Origin: Planctomycetota bacterium
GTDB lineage: Bacteria > Planctomycetota > Planctomycetia > Planctomycetales > Planctomycetaceae
Assembly (NCBI GenBank): GCA_022600195.1
Contig: JAHZKX010000010.1
Span: 62,001 to 126,000 of the forward strand
Direction of reading: 5' to 3'
DNA length: 64,000 nt
The notes beneath the pieces are model-generated. The model saw only the letters and a program-made list of their open reading frames with translations, was not told the DNA's origin and made no database searches. Below are positions 9,974-19,267 of this stretch, one piece after another. The stretch's first letter is position 1. Every line of letters begins with the position of its first letter. The translations under genes were made by a program, and so were the position numbers.

Positions 9974-10192
9974 TCAGGAACGATAGCTCGTTCGACAGAT
10001 GGCATACAAAGCGGCTCCGATTAAGACAGCGACAAGAAGGTACTCAAAGATGGATGTCTGCGACTGCTGTACCAAACCACTCTTTCGCTCTTCTTGTGCA
10101 AGAACTGTAGTTGCCGATAGCAGAAAAAAACCGGAAATAGATAACAAACCAGATAAACGCTGCAGTATGCTATTAGATCTCTTCATAATCAT
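9974..10192 (-). CDS. Small membrane protein
   Basis: A 72-residue frame with a clear signal peptide (LLSISGFFLLSATTVLAQ), a short polar segment and one membrane segment (YLLVAVLIGAALYAIC), ending in CRTSYRS. This layout recurs in small planctomycete membrane proteins, but I know no function. It ends 41 bases before the ketoacyl synthase start and is on the same strand. A second in-frame ATG two codons in (10186) is an alternative start; neither has a strong ribosome site. Confidence 0.55.
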   Translation of the reverse strand: MIMKRSNSILQRLSGLLSISGFFLLSATTVLAQEERKSGLVQQSQTSIFEYLLVAVLIGAALYAICRTSYRS

Positions 10193-10391
10193 TTATTCTA
10201 TAATCCAATTCGAAATTCAAACGATACCTGCCAGAGAATTGTATCAGCAAACTCGCCAAACTGCATCATGAAAAGTAGATTACCGGCAGAATCCCGAGGG
10301 AAAAATACAAGAAGTGCTCAGTTTCTGTATATGCTCCTTCTGGCAGTCTTGGTACTTGTGAGGATTCGGTCGAAACGATCGAGCAGAGAAT

Positions 10392-10907
10392 TCAGGACTG
10401 GATGATCGTTTCTACAGGTTGTCGCATTTCATAAAAGTCCCGCTGGTGAAGAAAAACCGTTTGCCAACTTTGGGATCGGGGTCTCATTTTTTGACGGTAT
10501 TCATCAATTTTTACCAGATAGAACGCATATAGGTTTCCTTTATAGGCGTAGAGCTTCTCCAGATTATTTGAAATGGAATCAGCCGGAAGCTGATAGGCAA
10601 AGACTAAACCAGAAATGAAGCCCTCTCCAAACAGTTCCTGCCATTGTTGGAGTCCCTGAATATCTTCAACCGTAGCCCAGTTTTCCCAGCGGCGTTTATT
10701 TCTTTGATCCGGAAAAATTTCCGTTCTCCCTTTGACATCAATCAGCAGGTTGGGACCTTGTTTCGCATATACAATAAAGTCCAATGATTTGATCGATGAA
10801 TTTTGCGCTAACGCTCTTCGTTTTTCATCTACCGCCACATAGGGGGTTCTTGAAGTGCGCAGGTAGCTCTCAAAAGCGGCATCGTAATGGTTTCTGCGAA
10901 GGACCAT
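10392..10907 (-). CDS. HYExAFE family protein, nuclease-like fold
   Basis: The N-terminus contains NHYDAAFESYLR, the motif that names the HYExAFE family of planctomycetes. Asp of LDFIVY and the pair in LLIDVKGRTE follow. With the Glu of AFE, these form the E, D, (D/E)xK order of the PD-(D/E)XK nuclease fold. Nuclease activity is an inference. I chose the ATG at 10907 (171 residues) because a TTG start at 10925 has no ribosome site, whereas GGGGAG precedes the ATG, and the family motif normally lies close to the N-terminus. The gene stands alone. Confidence 0.75.
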   Translation of the reverse strand: MVLRRNHYDAAFESYLRTSRTPYVAVDEKRRALAQNSSIKSLDFIVYAKQGPNLLIDVKGRTEIFPDQRNKRRWENWATVEDIQGLQQWQELFGEGFISGLVFAYQLPADSISNNLEKLYAYKGNLYAFYLVKIDEYRQKMRPRSQSWQTVFLHQRDFYEMRQPVETIIQS

Positions 10908-11003
10908 AGCCAGCAATCTCCCCAAATCTACTAACCAAAACTAGCGAACTGATCATTTGATGATGTTATCGAAATGTGCTGTATAAGTCTATAGTTATGG
11001 GCT

Positions 11004-11024
11004 GATTTGGCTTTTAGCCAAATC
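11004..11024 (-). terminator. Hairpin downstream of hisS
   Basis: GATTTGGC and GCCAAATC form a perfect 8-base stem with a 5-base loop, 14 bases beyond the hisS stop codon. There is no T-run on the minus strand, so it may be an RNA-stabilising hairpin rather than a classical terminator. Confidence 0.4.
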
Positions 11025-11037
11025 GATTTTGGGCAGG

Positions 11038-12375
11038 CTAACTTTTCTGTTCAGCCACCAGAAGGTGAGAAACGAACTCGAATAAATCTGATTCTTTCAC
11101 CGCTGTTTGAGTTCCGGTCTGCAATTCTTTGACTTGCCATTCCTGGTTCTTAAAATCGTCAACTCCCGCAACAATGACGATTTTGAATCCATGACGGTTG
11201 GCATATTTGAACTGTTTTTTGATTGCTTTGGTGTCAGGATAAACTTCAACGTTTAAACCATTCAGTCGCAGATTACGTGATAGTCTGAGATATTCGGGAG
11301 TATAAAGTTCATCCATCTGGGTAACCAGAATCGAGGCAGGAGTCGAAACTTCATTTAACATATTCAGTTCCTGCATCGCTGCCAAGAGGCGATCGAGACC
11401 CAGGCTTGCTCCGACGCCCGGCAGTGATTGAGTTGTGAACAGTTCGGCCAGATTATCGTAGCGACCTCCTGAGCACACGCTTCCAATGTTTGGCAACTCA
11501 TTCAAAAAAGTTTCAAAAATGGTACCAGTGTAATAATCGAGGCCTCGTGCGATTGAGGGATCCAGTACAATACGTTCGCTGGGAATGCCGGCTTTTTCTC
11601 CAGATTGGAATAATTCCCTCAGGTATTTTATACCAAGTTCTCCACAGGAATTTCCGGATAGTTGCTGCTCAAGTTCATTTAGAATTTCTTCAGATGATCC
11701 CTTGGCGGTCGTCACTGAAATGACTTTTTCTGCCTGTGCTTGAGTGAGACTACCCTGCTCTTTCATTTCATGTATGACTGCCTCGGGAGTACTTTTTGGA
11801 AGCTTGTCGAGTGCTCTTAAGACCTCTGCTGATTGATTGAGCAGCCCCAGTGTTTCCAGGAGTCCATTGAGAATCATGCGATTGTTGATATGGATTTTGA
11901 ACTCTGTAAATCCAATTTGGACCATTAAATCATGGATGACAAAAAGTGTCTCAATGTCGGCTGAATTGGAAGTGGTGCCTATGGTGTCGAAATCACATTG
12001 AACAAATTCGCGGTATCGCCCTTTTTGAGGTCGCTCGCCGCGCCAGACTGTACCGACATGATAGCGTTTAAACGGGATTCCCAGCTCATTAATATTCTGT
12101 GCAGCAAATCGGGCAAAGGGAACTGTCAGGTCGAATCGCATGGCAACATCGCGTCCTCCCTGTTCAAATCGAAACATTTGCTTGTCTGATTCTGTTCCCC
12201 CTTTTCCAGTGAGAATCTCGGTGTATTCCAGGGCGGGAGTATCGATTGGGCTGAAACCATAACTACGATACACTGACTTAGCTGTTTCTATCAGTTGTTC
12301 CCGGGGAATCATGGCTGCTGGAAGATAGTCCCGAAACCCCTTGAGTGTACGCGGGGTAATTAATGTTTTTTTCAC
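11038..12375 (-). CDS. hisS: Histidyl-tRNA synthetase
   Basis: This class II aminoacyl-tRNA synthetase charges tRNA-His in the cytoplasm. Family landmarks are GFRDYLP near the start, motif 2 around RYHVGTVWRGERPQKGRYREF, and the histidine-specific segments GLDYYTGTIFE and GSVCSGGRYDNL. Motif 3 is GVGASLGLDRLLA. An anticodon-binding domain covers about 345-445. The length (445) is normal. The start is a GTG at 12375 without a clear ribosome site. A hairpin follows the stop codon. Confidence 0.96.
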   Translation of the reverse strand: MKKTLITPRTLKGFRDYLPAAMIPREQLIETAKSVYRSYGFSPIDTPALEYTEILTGKGGTESDKQMFRFEQGGRDVAMRFDLTVPFARFAAQNINELGIPFKRYHVGTVWRGERPQKGRYREFVQCDFDTIGTTSNSADIETLFVIHDLMVQIGFTEFKIHINNRMILNGLLETLGLLNQSAEVLRALDKLPKSTPEAVIHEMKEQGSLTQAQAEKVISVTTAKGSSEEILNELEQQLSGNSCGELGIKYLRELFQSGEKAGIPSERIVLDPSIARGLDYYTGTIFETFLNELPNIGSVCSGGRYDNLAELFTTQSLPGVGASLGLDRLLAAMQELNMLNEVSTPASILVTQMDELYTPEYLRLSRNLRLNGLNVEVYPDTKAIKKQFKYANRHGFKIVIVAGVDDFKNQEWQVKELQTGTQTAVKESDLFEFVSHLLVAEQKS

Positions 12376-12475
12376 AGTTTTCTACCGACTTTGATCATTA
12401 GGGATCTCATTGCGATCGTATGTATGAGAGCTGGGAGTATGATTTAACGAAACAACAAAATCATCAACATGGATG

Positions 12476-12922
12476 CTAGACATGGACGACAGGAAGTTTT
12501 TGAGTATGCGTACCTGTTTGAGATTTTTTTCTTTTCTTTTTAACTGGAGGCAGAACAGCATGGGCATATTCCCAAATTTGTTCTGGAGTTTCGAATAAAC
12601 GATCGTAAGTACCATCGTTATCGTATTCACAATCATCGGTTGTGTACGAACGACAAATCTTAGGACGGTCTTCATAATTACCGCATCGAAAGTCTGGCAG
12701 AAGGTATTTGCAATCTCCAAATACCATTAAAAACCATGTGTCTTCTTCGACAAAAATCGAACAATGGCCATGCATAACGTACCAGCGCATGTGATCAAAA
12801 TCTTCCCAGTCTTCGGGAGTTTCAATTGGCAAAGCAAAGTAGCGACAACAACGCGCTGTACAATAGCTGCATAAAACTTCCCCGGCTTTAAGTTCAGATC
12901 GTTTTACTGTGACCGCTGACAT
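12476..12922 (-). CDS. YkgJ-type cysteine-cluster protein
   Basis: The 148-residue protein has the Cys pattern of the YkgJ/UPF0153 family: CSYCTARCCRYF (about 19-30), then GDCKYLLPDFRCGNYEDRP and CRSYTTDDCEYD. These Cys residues are thought to bind a metal or Fe-S cluster; no reaction is established. The C-terminal 35 residues are basic and probably disordered. An AAGGGAAA ribosome site precedes the ATG. It lies 100 bases upstream of hisS on the same strand, so the two may be co-transcribed. Confidence 0.85.
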   Translation of the reverse strand: MSAVTVKRSELKAGEVLCSYCTARCCRYFALPIETPEDWEDFDHMRWYVMHGHCSIFVEEDTWFLMVFGDCKYLLPDFRCGNYEDRPKICRSYTTDDCEYDNDGTYDRLFETPEQIWEYAHAVLPPVKKKRKKSQTGTHTQKLPVVHV

Positions 12923-13582
12923 TGTCGTTTCCCTTGAAGAGTTGGTAGTAATGATGACAAAGTTTCATGTCCCTGAGATCAATCAAAATTCGACACGCGT
13001 CTGATCAGGCAAACTAAGAAGATTCGAAGCATGCTCCAAAGCTCGATTCTCTAAGACACAGTGAAGAATCAGGGTATTTTATATGTCATCTTACTGAAAA
13101 ATGCACGGAATCCGGGGATAGAAAGTTCGGGTTTTCAGGGAGAAACGAGACTGTTTTCTGGTCTCGTACTGATGAGCCTCTGTTTCTGAGATCGATTCGA
13201 GCCTTTATATGATTCACATTTGTCGGTTTTAGCGATTATCCAGTCAGGATCAGGTCGATAATTGCGGTTTCTGCTTGACCCTGATTTACCGAGGGACTTA
13301 TCATTAAGCTATCTACCTGCTTGACTTTCTTAACGATTCATTGGCTCGTGACCTTATCTGGTTCGGGATACGCGAGAATAATTGATACCACAGGATTTAT
13401 TTTCGTTTTCACACTCATTGGATGACGATGTAATGGACAAGATGGTAAGAGTAATTCAAGCTCCTTGCCATTTTGAAAGTCAATTCTAAAAAACTCGTAG
13501 AATATACCGATATAAAGTAGTCATAATTCGAAATAGAATAACGAGTGAATGTGCTCGTTCGATTTCATCAAGGTTAAAAAAG
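12923..13582. other. 660-base divergent intergenic region with two hairpins
   Basis: This is the longest non-coding stretch in the window and lies between divergent genes. It has two strong stems. ACGAGAC at 13145-13151 pairs with GTCTCGT at 13161-13167. ATCAGGTC at 13249-13256 pairs with GACCCTGAT at 13277-13285 with one bulge. Neither is followed by a T-run. They could belong to a small RNA or an untranslated leader. No tRNA, SRP RNA, tmRNA or RNase P signature was recognised. Confidence 0.4.
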
Positions 13583-14461
13583 ATGCATAAATCTGGAGTT
13601 GTCCTGGTTTGGATTGTCGCTCTCACAGCTGTAGGGGCTGTCATGTTAACATCAAAGATGCTTGATGTTCGTGGTAGCTGGCTGAAAGTCGTTGAAAAAA
13701 ACAAGGCACAAATTGAGAAGAATGATGCGGAACTTGAATCCAAAGAGGCTGAAAATAAAGAACTTCGCAGCCAGCTGACACGGCTGATGCTGGGTTGGAA
13801 TCGTTACTGGGATGCAAAAGTTACAGTAACCAATCAGCAAACGGGTGAAATTCAAATTGATATTGGTGGAAATCAGGGTCTGGGTAGTGCTCAGGAAGGC
13901 GATGAGCAAGTGGCACAGGCTGTGATTTTTGCATTTCAACCAGATCCAAACAATCCTGGCAAAGTCAGTTATGTAGGTGCATTTCGAGTCAACGCACTGG
14001 AAGCGAACGGTGCGTTATTGATCTCCGTTACCCCTCCCCAACCAGGGGAAGTTGCGACTTGGAAAAATGGTACCTGGCGTTTAAGAGCACTGGTACCATC
14101 CCAGTTCATCTCTGCTTTGAGGGCTCTACGTGACGATCTTGTGGAGCGCAATCAGCAAATTAAGAGAAAGCAGGACCGGATTCAGGATTTGAATCGATTA
14201 ATGGCTTCTGCAAAGCAACGACTGGATGCAAGAGTGAATGAGCTGATCGGTTCTGATAAGGCGCCTCAGGATGAGATCCTGCCTGTCGAGTTGAGAAAAG
14301 GATTAGTAGCGGGCCTGGAAGAAGAAGAGCAAATACGAAATCAGGAGTTTCAAGTAACGGACCGATTGCGACGTGATCTGTTAAACGTCTACGAGAAACA
14401 ACGGGCACTGATTGATGAAGTCAGCAATCTGACTAAAAAATTGCCGAAAGAAAAAAAATAG
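13583..14461 (+). CDS. Membrane-anchored coiled-coil protein
   Basis: An N-terminal membrane anchor (VVLVWIVALTAVGAVMLTS, about residues 6-24) is followed by a coiled coil (about 35-70, rich in Lys/Glu heptads). A compact strand-rich middle domain (about 75-180) and a second coiled coil (about 183-292) come next. Most of the chain is probably periplasmic. I do not recognise a named family. The rhomboid protease gene begins 96 bases downstream on the same strand, so a link to membrane protein turnover is possible but unproven. Confidence 0.75.
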   Translation: MHKSGVVLVWIVALTAVGAVMLTSKMLDVRGSWLKVVEKNKAQIEKNDAELESKEAENKELRSQLTRLMLGWNRYWDAKVTVTNQQTGEIQIDIGGNQGLGSAQEGDEQVAQAVIFAFQPDPNNPGKVSYVGAFRVNALEANGALLISVTPPQPGEVATWKNGTWRLRALVPSQFISALRALRDDLVERNQQIKRKQDRIQDLNRLMASAKQRLDARVNELIGSDKAPQDEILPVELRKGLVAGLEEEEQIRNQEFQVTDRLRRDLLNVYEKQRALIDEVSNLTKKLPKEKK

Positions 14462-14557
14462 TCGTTCAGTGTTTTCTGATAAATGAATCATGGATGGTAG
14501 ACCCTGGCTCTCAGGACGTTCGTAGTTACGAAATAAAAAGCAAGGATAGGTTGGGCG

Positions 14558-15409
14558 ATGGGGATTGAGAGCCGGGATTACCTGCGGCATGAAAGTGGCG
14601 GAGGAAACTACAATTCTTTCAAAACGACTTCCGGTGGCTGGGCCATCAAATATTTGATCATTGCAAACATTATTGTGTTTGTACTTCAAAATACCTCGCC
14701 TTCTATTCTGAATGCTTTCGCGTTACAGCGCGATGCCGTCTTTCCTTCATTCCAAATCTGGCGGTTTGTGACTTATGGTTTCTGCCATTCAACGGCCTCT
14801 TTGGGGCACATCTTCTTCAATATGTTTGTGCTCTGGATGTTTGGTCGTTCTGTTGAACCGATTCTGGGCTCGCGGGAGTTTTTAGTATTTTATCTGATGG
14901 GCATTGTGATTAGTGGAATCTGTCATATTGCTATCAGCGGTGCTCCTGTGATTGGTGCTTCTGGTGGTGTTATGGCTGTGGTGTTCTTGACAGCCATGTA
15001 CTTTCCACGCATGACCGTGCTTTTGATGTTTATCTTACCGATCGAGCTGCGCTGGCTGGCAGTGCTATATGCTCTTGTAGATGTGTTTGGTGTCATAAAT
15101 CCCGGTGGTGATAATGTTGCGCATGTAGCACATCTGGGAGGTGCCGCGTTTGGTGTAGCCTATAAGTACTTTGGCTGGAATTTGACTGCGGGTTTCAATG
15201 GCAAATGGAATTCATTCAAATTACAAAGCAAAGCCAGAAAGAAAAATCTGCGTGTCTATTCGGAACCCGATTCGAAACTCTCAAAGGCAGGACTGGACGA
15301 AAAAGTAGATGCAATTCTGGAAAAAATCAGTCGCGAAGGTGAAGCAAGTTTGACCGATCAGGAGCGAGCATTACTCAAAGAGGCTAGCACTAAATACAAA
15401 AAACGGTAA
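14558..15409 (+). CDS. Rhomboid family intramembrane serine protease
   Basis: Six or so membrane segments cover residues 30-205. The catalytic Ser is Ser135 in GASGGV and the catalytic His is His192 in HVAHLGGAAFG. HIFFNMFVLWMFG is the conserved oxyanion/second-helix region. These enzymes cut transmembrane segments. The cytoplasmic tail (about 215-283) ends in a helical motif around ASLTDQERALLKEASTKYKK, closely matching the tail of the M50 protease at 4740-5735. I believe this tail corresponds to a small domain recorded in rhomboids (DUF6576), but I could not check this. Confidence 0.9.
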   Translation: MGIESRDYLRHESGGGNYNSFKTTSGGWAIKYLIIANIIVFVLQNTSPSILNAFALQRDAVFPSFQIWRFVTYGFCHSTASLGHIFFNMFVLWMFGRSVEPILGSREFLVFYLMGIVISGICHIAISGAPVIGASGGVMAVVFLTAMYFPRMTVLLMFILPIELRWLAVLYALVDVFGVINPGGDNVAHVAHLGGAAFGVAYKYFGWNLTAGFNGKWNSFKLQSKARKKNLRVYSEPDSKLSKAGLDEKVDAILEKISREGEASLTDQERALLKEASTKYKKR

Positions 15410-15487
15410 TCTAAGTGAGGAGACCATTTTCCCTTGTAAGGATTGAACGTACTTGACTGCAGAATTTAGTGGCTCCAGGAATCAAAT

Positions 15488-16099
15488 ATGACTCAATCAC
15501 GTTTTGAAGAGCTGATTCATCAAGCCCGATCGGGAGATCGCTCTGCAGAAAATGAATTATTGCAAAAGTGCCGGGCTTATATCTCTTTAATTGCACGCGC
15601 TCAAATTGAGGGCTGGATGCGCACTAAGTTCGACGCCTCTGATTTAGTCCAACAGACCTTATTGGAAGCGCATCAGGGAATCGATAACTTTAAGGGCGAG
15701 ACAGAAGCAGAATGGTTGGGTTGGTTACGAGGGATTTTAAACCATAATACTCTGGATTTTGCCCGGAAATATCAAGGTGCTGCCAAACGAAACGTAAGCA
15801 GAGAGTTTTCAATCGATCAAGCGGGAGGCGTTTCTGGGAATTCTGACCAGCGGCAATGGGAATTGAAAGACCAGACCGAGACTCCCAGTCGTATCTTGTT
15901 AAATCGAGAACAGGAAATTCTCATGGCAGAAGCAGTCGCGCAACTTCCTGCTGATTATCAGGAAGTCATTATGTTGCGAAATTTACAACGCCTTTCCTTT
16001 AAAGAAGTCGCTGAAAGAATGAATCGAAGTCCAGGTGCAGCGCAAATGCTCTGGCTGAGGTCTCTGAATCGATTACAAGAACTACTTGAAAGTGTTTAA
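15488..16099 (+). CDS. ECF-type RNA polymerase sigma factor, planctomycete subfamily
   Basis: The 203-residue protein has the region 2 (about 10-100, with KFDASDLVQQTLLEAHQ and WLRGILNHNTLDFARKY) and region 4 (about 140-200, with LPADYQEVIMLRNLQ and SFKEVAERMNRS) layout of extracytoplasmic-function sigma factors. The wording of region 2 fits the Planctomycetaceae-specific sigma-70 subfamily. A Ser/Thr kinase gene begins about 60 bases downstream, a pairing common in this phylum. No anti-sigma factor gene is seen, so control may run through the kinase. Confidence 0.9.
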   Translation: MTQSRFEELIHQARSGDRSAENELLQKCRAYISLIARAQIEGWMRTKFDASDLVQQTLLEAHQGIDNFKGETEAEWLGWLRGILNHNTLDFARKYQGAAKRNVSREFSIDQAGGVSGNSDQRQWELKDQTETPSRILLNREQEILMAEAVAQLPADYQEVIMLRNLQRLSFKEVAERMNRSPGAAQMLWLRSLNRLQELLESV

Positions 16100-16159
16100 G
16101 TAGTTTTACAAGCAGATACAAATGATCTGGTACAGGTACACGTTGAGAAAAAGAAAGTA

Positions 16160-17854
16160 TTGAGCCCAGTGTCAATTGAGGAAGACGATCAATCCAAGTT
16201 TGCAATTGAAGTGTTGAATAAATACTTAAATTACTTACAAGCCAATGATCAGGAAAGCTGCCATGATTTACAGATGGTCAATCCTGAATTAAAAAAAATA
16301 ATGACTTATCTGGATTCCCTCGAACGTTTAGCTCCAGAGAACGATCATTCTGGTCTGGTAGTGCATTCTCTGGGGCCGGAAGATCCAACACAAATATTAT
16401 CGAGTAGCAGTACTTCAGGATATCCACTCACTATTCAAAAGATTGATTTCGGGAATTATGAATTGCTGGAAGAAATCGGACGTGGGGGAATGGGTGTGGT
16501 TTACAAGGCACGACAGAAAGACCTCAACCGCATTGTCGCCTTGAAAACAATTTTAAGTAATCAATTTGCTTCTGAAGAAGAAGTACGAAGGTTTTATCTT
16601 GAAGCTCAGGCAGCAGGACGATTGCAGCATTCCAATATTGTTTCAATTCATGAAGTCGGACAGTATCTGGGGCAACATTATTTCACGATGGACTATATTT
16701 CGGGAAGTTCATTAGCGAATACAAAAAGACAGGCAACATCGGGGACAGCACCGGTTGATTTCTATCAGATTGCCTCTCTGATGCAAAAGGTCTCGCAAGC
16801 TGTTGATTACCTTCACTCCAGGGACATTATTCATCGAGATTTAAAACCGTCGAATATTTTAATTGATGAAAACGGGATAGCTTTTGTCACTGACTTTGGT
16901 CTCGCAAAAATATTTGATGTTCGACATACCAATCTGGAAGATGACGTACATACTCAAAGTGGAATGATTGTAGGAACTCCCGGTTATATGTCACCAGAGC
17001 AGGCAGCAGGACAGCTTGCTGATATTTCTGCACGCAGCGATATCTTCAGTCTGGGCACGATTCTTTATGAATTAATAACAGGGATTTCTCCGTTCAAACA
17101 GAACAGCCCGCTGGATTCTCTGGTTTATGTTATTGAAGGAGAACCTCCCCTTCCTCATACGCTCGATGCCAGCATTCCTTCTCAACTGGAGCTGATCTGT
17201 CTGAAGTGCCTGGAGAAAGATCCTGATTTACGTTACCAGACTGCAAGTGAACTGGCCGATGACCTGGAGCGATTTATTGCAGGAGAACCAGTTCAGGCAC
17301 AACCGGCGGGATACCGGCAGGAATTTCAACGCTGGTTTCGCAGGCAGCCCGCTTTAGCCTCTCGCTTATCAGCAATTTTTCTCTCGACGGGAATTATCCA
17401 GACGGTTTACTCAACGCAAGGGGTGGATCTAAATTATCACCTGAGGATCATGACCATTTTTTGCCTGTGGGCAATCTTGTCGCTGTTTTTTCAGTGGGGA
17501 TTAGATCACTTAAAAAATAAGGGAAAAGTGCGACTTTGCTGGTCAGCTGCTGATGTTTCACTTTTAACCGGGTTGCTGGTCTTAGCAGATTCTCCTATCG
17601 GAATCCTGTTGATAGGTTATCCGATGCTGATTGTTGCTTCCGGTCTGTTTTTTTATGTAAGACTCGTATTCTTCACGACCTTCCTTTCAATGCTTGCGTT
17701 TTCAATTCTGATCATACTTAGACCGGAGTTAGTGGTGTTGTGGCAATATCCCGTGATCTATGGAATGGTCCTGGCGATACTTGGAATGATTACAGCCTAT
17801 CAGATTTTTCGCGTCAGAGTGTTGAGCCGCTATTATGAACTTCGTCGCCCGTAG
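16160..17854 (+). CDS. Membrane Ser/Thr protein kinase
   Basis: A short N-terminal domain (about 1-90) precedes a eukaryote-like kinase domain (about 95-375). It shows the glycine loop IGRGGMGVVYKA, the VALK lysine, catalytic HRDLKPSNIL, DFGLAK and GTPGYMSPEQ. About five hydrophobic segments follow (about 410-550), an unusual C-terminal membrane module with no extracellular sensor domain. The start is a TTG; a GTG three codons on (16169) is an alternative. It follows the ECF sigma gene by 60 bases and probably belongs to the same regulatory pathway. It converges on the glycosyltransferase gene. Confidence 0.9.
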   Translation: MSPVSIEEDDQSKFAIEVLNKYLNYLQANDQESCHDLQMVNPELKKIMTYLDSLERLAPENDHSGLVVHSLGPEDPTQILSSSSTSGYPLTIQKIDFGNYELLEEIGRGGMGVVYKARQKDLNRIVALKTILSNQFASEEEVRRFYLEAQAAGRLQHSNIVSIHEVGQYLGQHYFTMDYISGSSLANTKRQATSGTAPVDFYQIASLMQKVSQAVDYLHSRDIIHRDLKPSNILIDENGIAFVTDFGLAKIFDVRHTNLEDDVHTQSGMIVGTPGYMSPEQAAGQLADISARSDIFSLGTILYELITGISPFKQNSPLDSLVYVIEGEPPLPHTLDASIPSQLELICLKCLEKDPDLRYQTASELADDLERFIAGEPVQAQPAGYRQEFQRWFRRQPALASRLSAIFLSTGIIQTVYSTQGVDLNYHLRIMTIFCLWAILSLFFQWGLDHLKNKGKVRLCWSAADVSLLTGLLVLADSPIGILLIGYPMLIVASGLFFYVRLVFFTTFLSMLAFSILIILRPELVVLWQYPVIYGMVLAILGMITAYQIFRVRVLSRYYELRRP

Positions 17855-17874
17855 AAATAACCAAAGCGAACTCG

Positions 17875-18975
17875 TTATGCTGCTTTCTCATTGCCCTGTG
17901 AAACATGATGAGAAATCTGGCGGGAAAGTGCTTGCCAGACTCGTCCGGTTTCAAGCTCTTCCATGCAGCATAAATTTTGAGGTCCGCGTTTCGGGCATCT
18001 TTTATTGTAACTGCCTGCACAAGCAACGTTGGTGGAAATAAGCTCATGCTGATCGCCAGGAGGCCCGGACCGAAGTGAACTGGTGCACGTAAAGATTCCT
18101 GTGACGGGAGTCCCGAGTCCCGCAGCAAGATGCATGGGACCCGAATCATTGGTCAGTAGAAAATCGGACTCGATCAGAATCGCTGATAATTGTTTGAGAG
18201 TTGTTTCGCCTGCGAGATTGAGAACACGACCCGTCGGTACAAATTTGTGTAATAAACTTTCGATATGATTGGTCAAAGGTCGTTCATCTGAGGTGCCAAC
18301 CAGAACGACATTACAGCGAAAGTGCCGGATTGCCTTGGCACCAACGGCAGCAAATTTTTCCGGAGGCCAACGTTTTGTGATCCATTGCGCACCAGCGTGA
18401 ATGGCGAGAGTGGGAGTGGGATAGTTCTGTCTATCGAGTATACTTTTTGCCCAGGATGTGTCCGCCTCACTGAGAATGACGTCAGTTTGTCTTTGAGTTT
18501 CGCCAAGTCCCAAAGCATCAGATACTCGCCAATATTTTAAATAAGCCGGAACCAGCCTTCCGGTGTCTGGGATAGTCAGATTATAAGCGAAATGTGAACC
18601 CTCACGCGCTGCCTCAATCCCGACGCGCCAGCGAGCTCCGGTGGCAGCCGTCATGATCCCCGTTCTTAGTAATCCCTGAAGGTCAAGAACCAGGTCAAAT
18701 TGACGTTGTTTCAGATCTTTTAAAAATTGCCACCAATAGCGGGCTGAGCTTCGACGACTGAAAGGAATAATTTCGTTTATGTTTGGATGCCCCTCGAGTA
18801 GATTCGCAAAACTGTCGCGAATGACCCAGGAAATGGTAGCATCCGGAAACCGTTCGTGAAGTACCGGCAGGATGGGAAGGGTCTGCACAACATCACCAAG
18901 CGCACTAGGCTTGATGATACAAATCCGTTTGGAATCAATCTGATTCAGTTGAGGTAGTGAATGCTGCGAACTCAT
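17875..18975 (-). CDS. Glycosyltransferase family 9 (heptosyltransferase-like)
   Basis: The protein resembles ADP-heptose:LPS heptosyltransferases, which build the lipopolysaccharide core. The N-terminal Rossmann half has IIKPSALGDVVQTLPILP, and the C-terminal half has LAIHAGAQWITKRWPPEKFA, LTNDSGPMHLAAGLGTPV and GIFTCTSSLRSGP. I chose the ATG at 18975 (residue 32 of a longer TTG frame), because the extra 31 residues are not family-like. Two Cys-rich stretches at the C-terminus (VACAGSYNKRC and LCCME) are unusual. No other LPS genes are adjacent. Confidence 0.85.
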   Translation of the reverse strand: MSSQHSLPQLNQIDSKRICIIKPSALGDVVQTLPILPVLHERFPDATISWVIRDSFANLLEGHPNINEIIPFSRRSSARYWWQFLKDLKQRQFDLVLDLQGLLRTGIMTAATGARWRVGIEAAREGSHFAYNLTIPDTGRLVPAYLKYWRVSDALGLGETQRQTDVILSEADTSWAKSILDRQNYPTPTLAIHAGAQWITKRWPPEKFAAVGAKAIRHFRCNVVLVGTSDERPLTNHIESLLHKFVPTGRVLNLAGETTLKQLSAILIESDFLLTNDSGPMHLAAGLGTPVTGIFTCTSSLRSGPPGDQHELISTNVACAGSYNKRCPKRGPQNLCCMEELETGRVWQALSRQISHHVSQGNEKAA

Positions 18976-19267
18976 CGTTTCAGTATTATCGCTGTCGAAT
19001 GGGGGATTATTTGAACAGGAGAAGCTAAGTGCCAGGGCATCATAATAGGAGAAGCTCAATTGGGGCAAGATCAGCTTTTTAAATGCACATTTTCAGAGCA
19101 AAAGTCCCAATTATTGAATATGATTAGATTAAAATGTCGCCAATATATTATGTTTTTTTGAGAAACTGCGAAACAAAACTCTTCCATGTGAGTTTGATTT
19201 TAAGTGAAGTAAACCTGAAGCAGGAATCGATTTCCTGTCCCATTTTTGAGCATGAGGAGTTGTCTTG

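Noticed and set aside
9999-10271. Plus-strand frame of 90 codons
   Set aside because: Opposes the small membrane-protein frame, which has a clear signal peptide and membrane segment; this one has neither.
12382-12720. Minus-strand frame of 112 codons
   Set aside because: Overlaps the YkgJ-type gene in another frame and lacks its Cys pattern.
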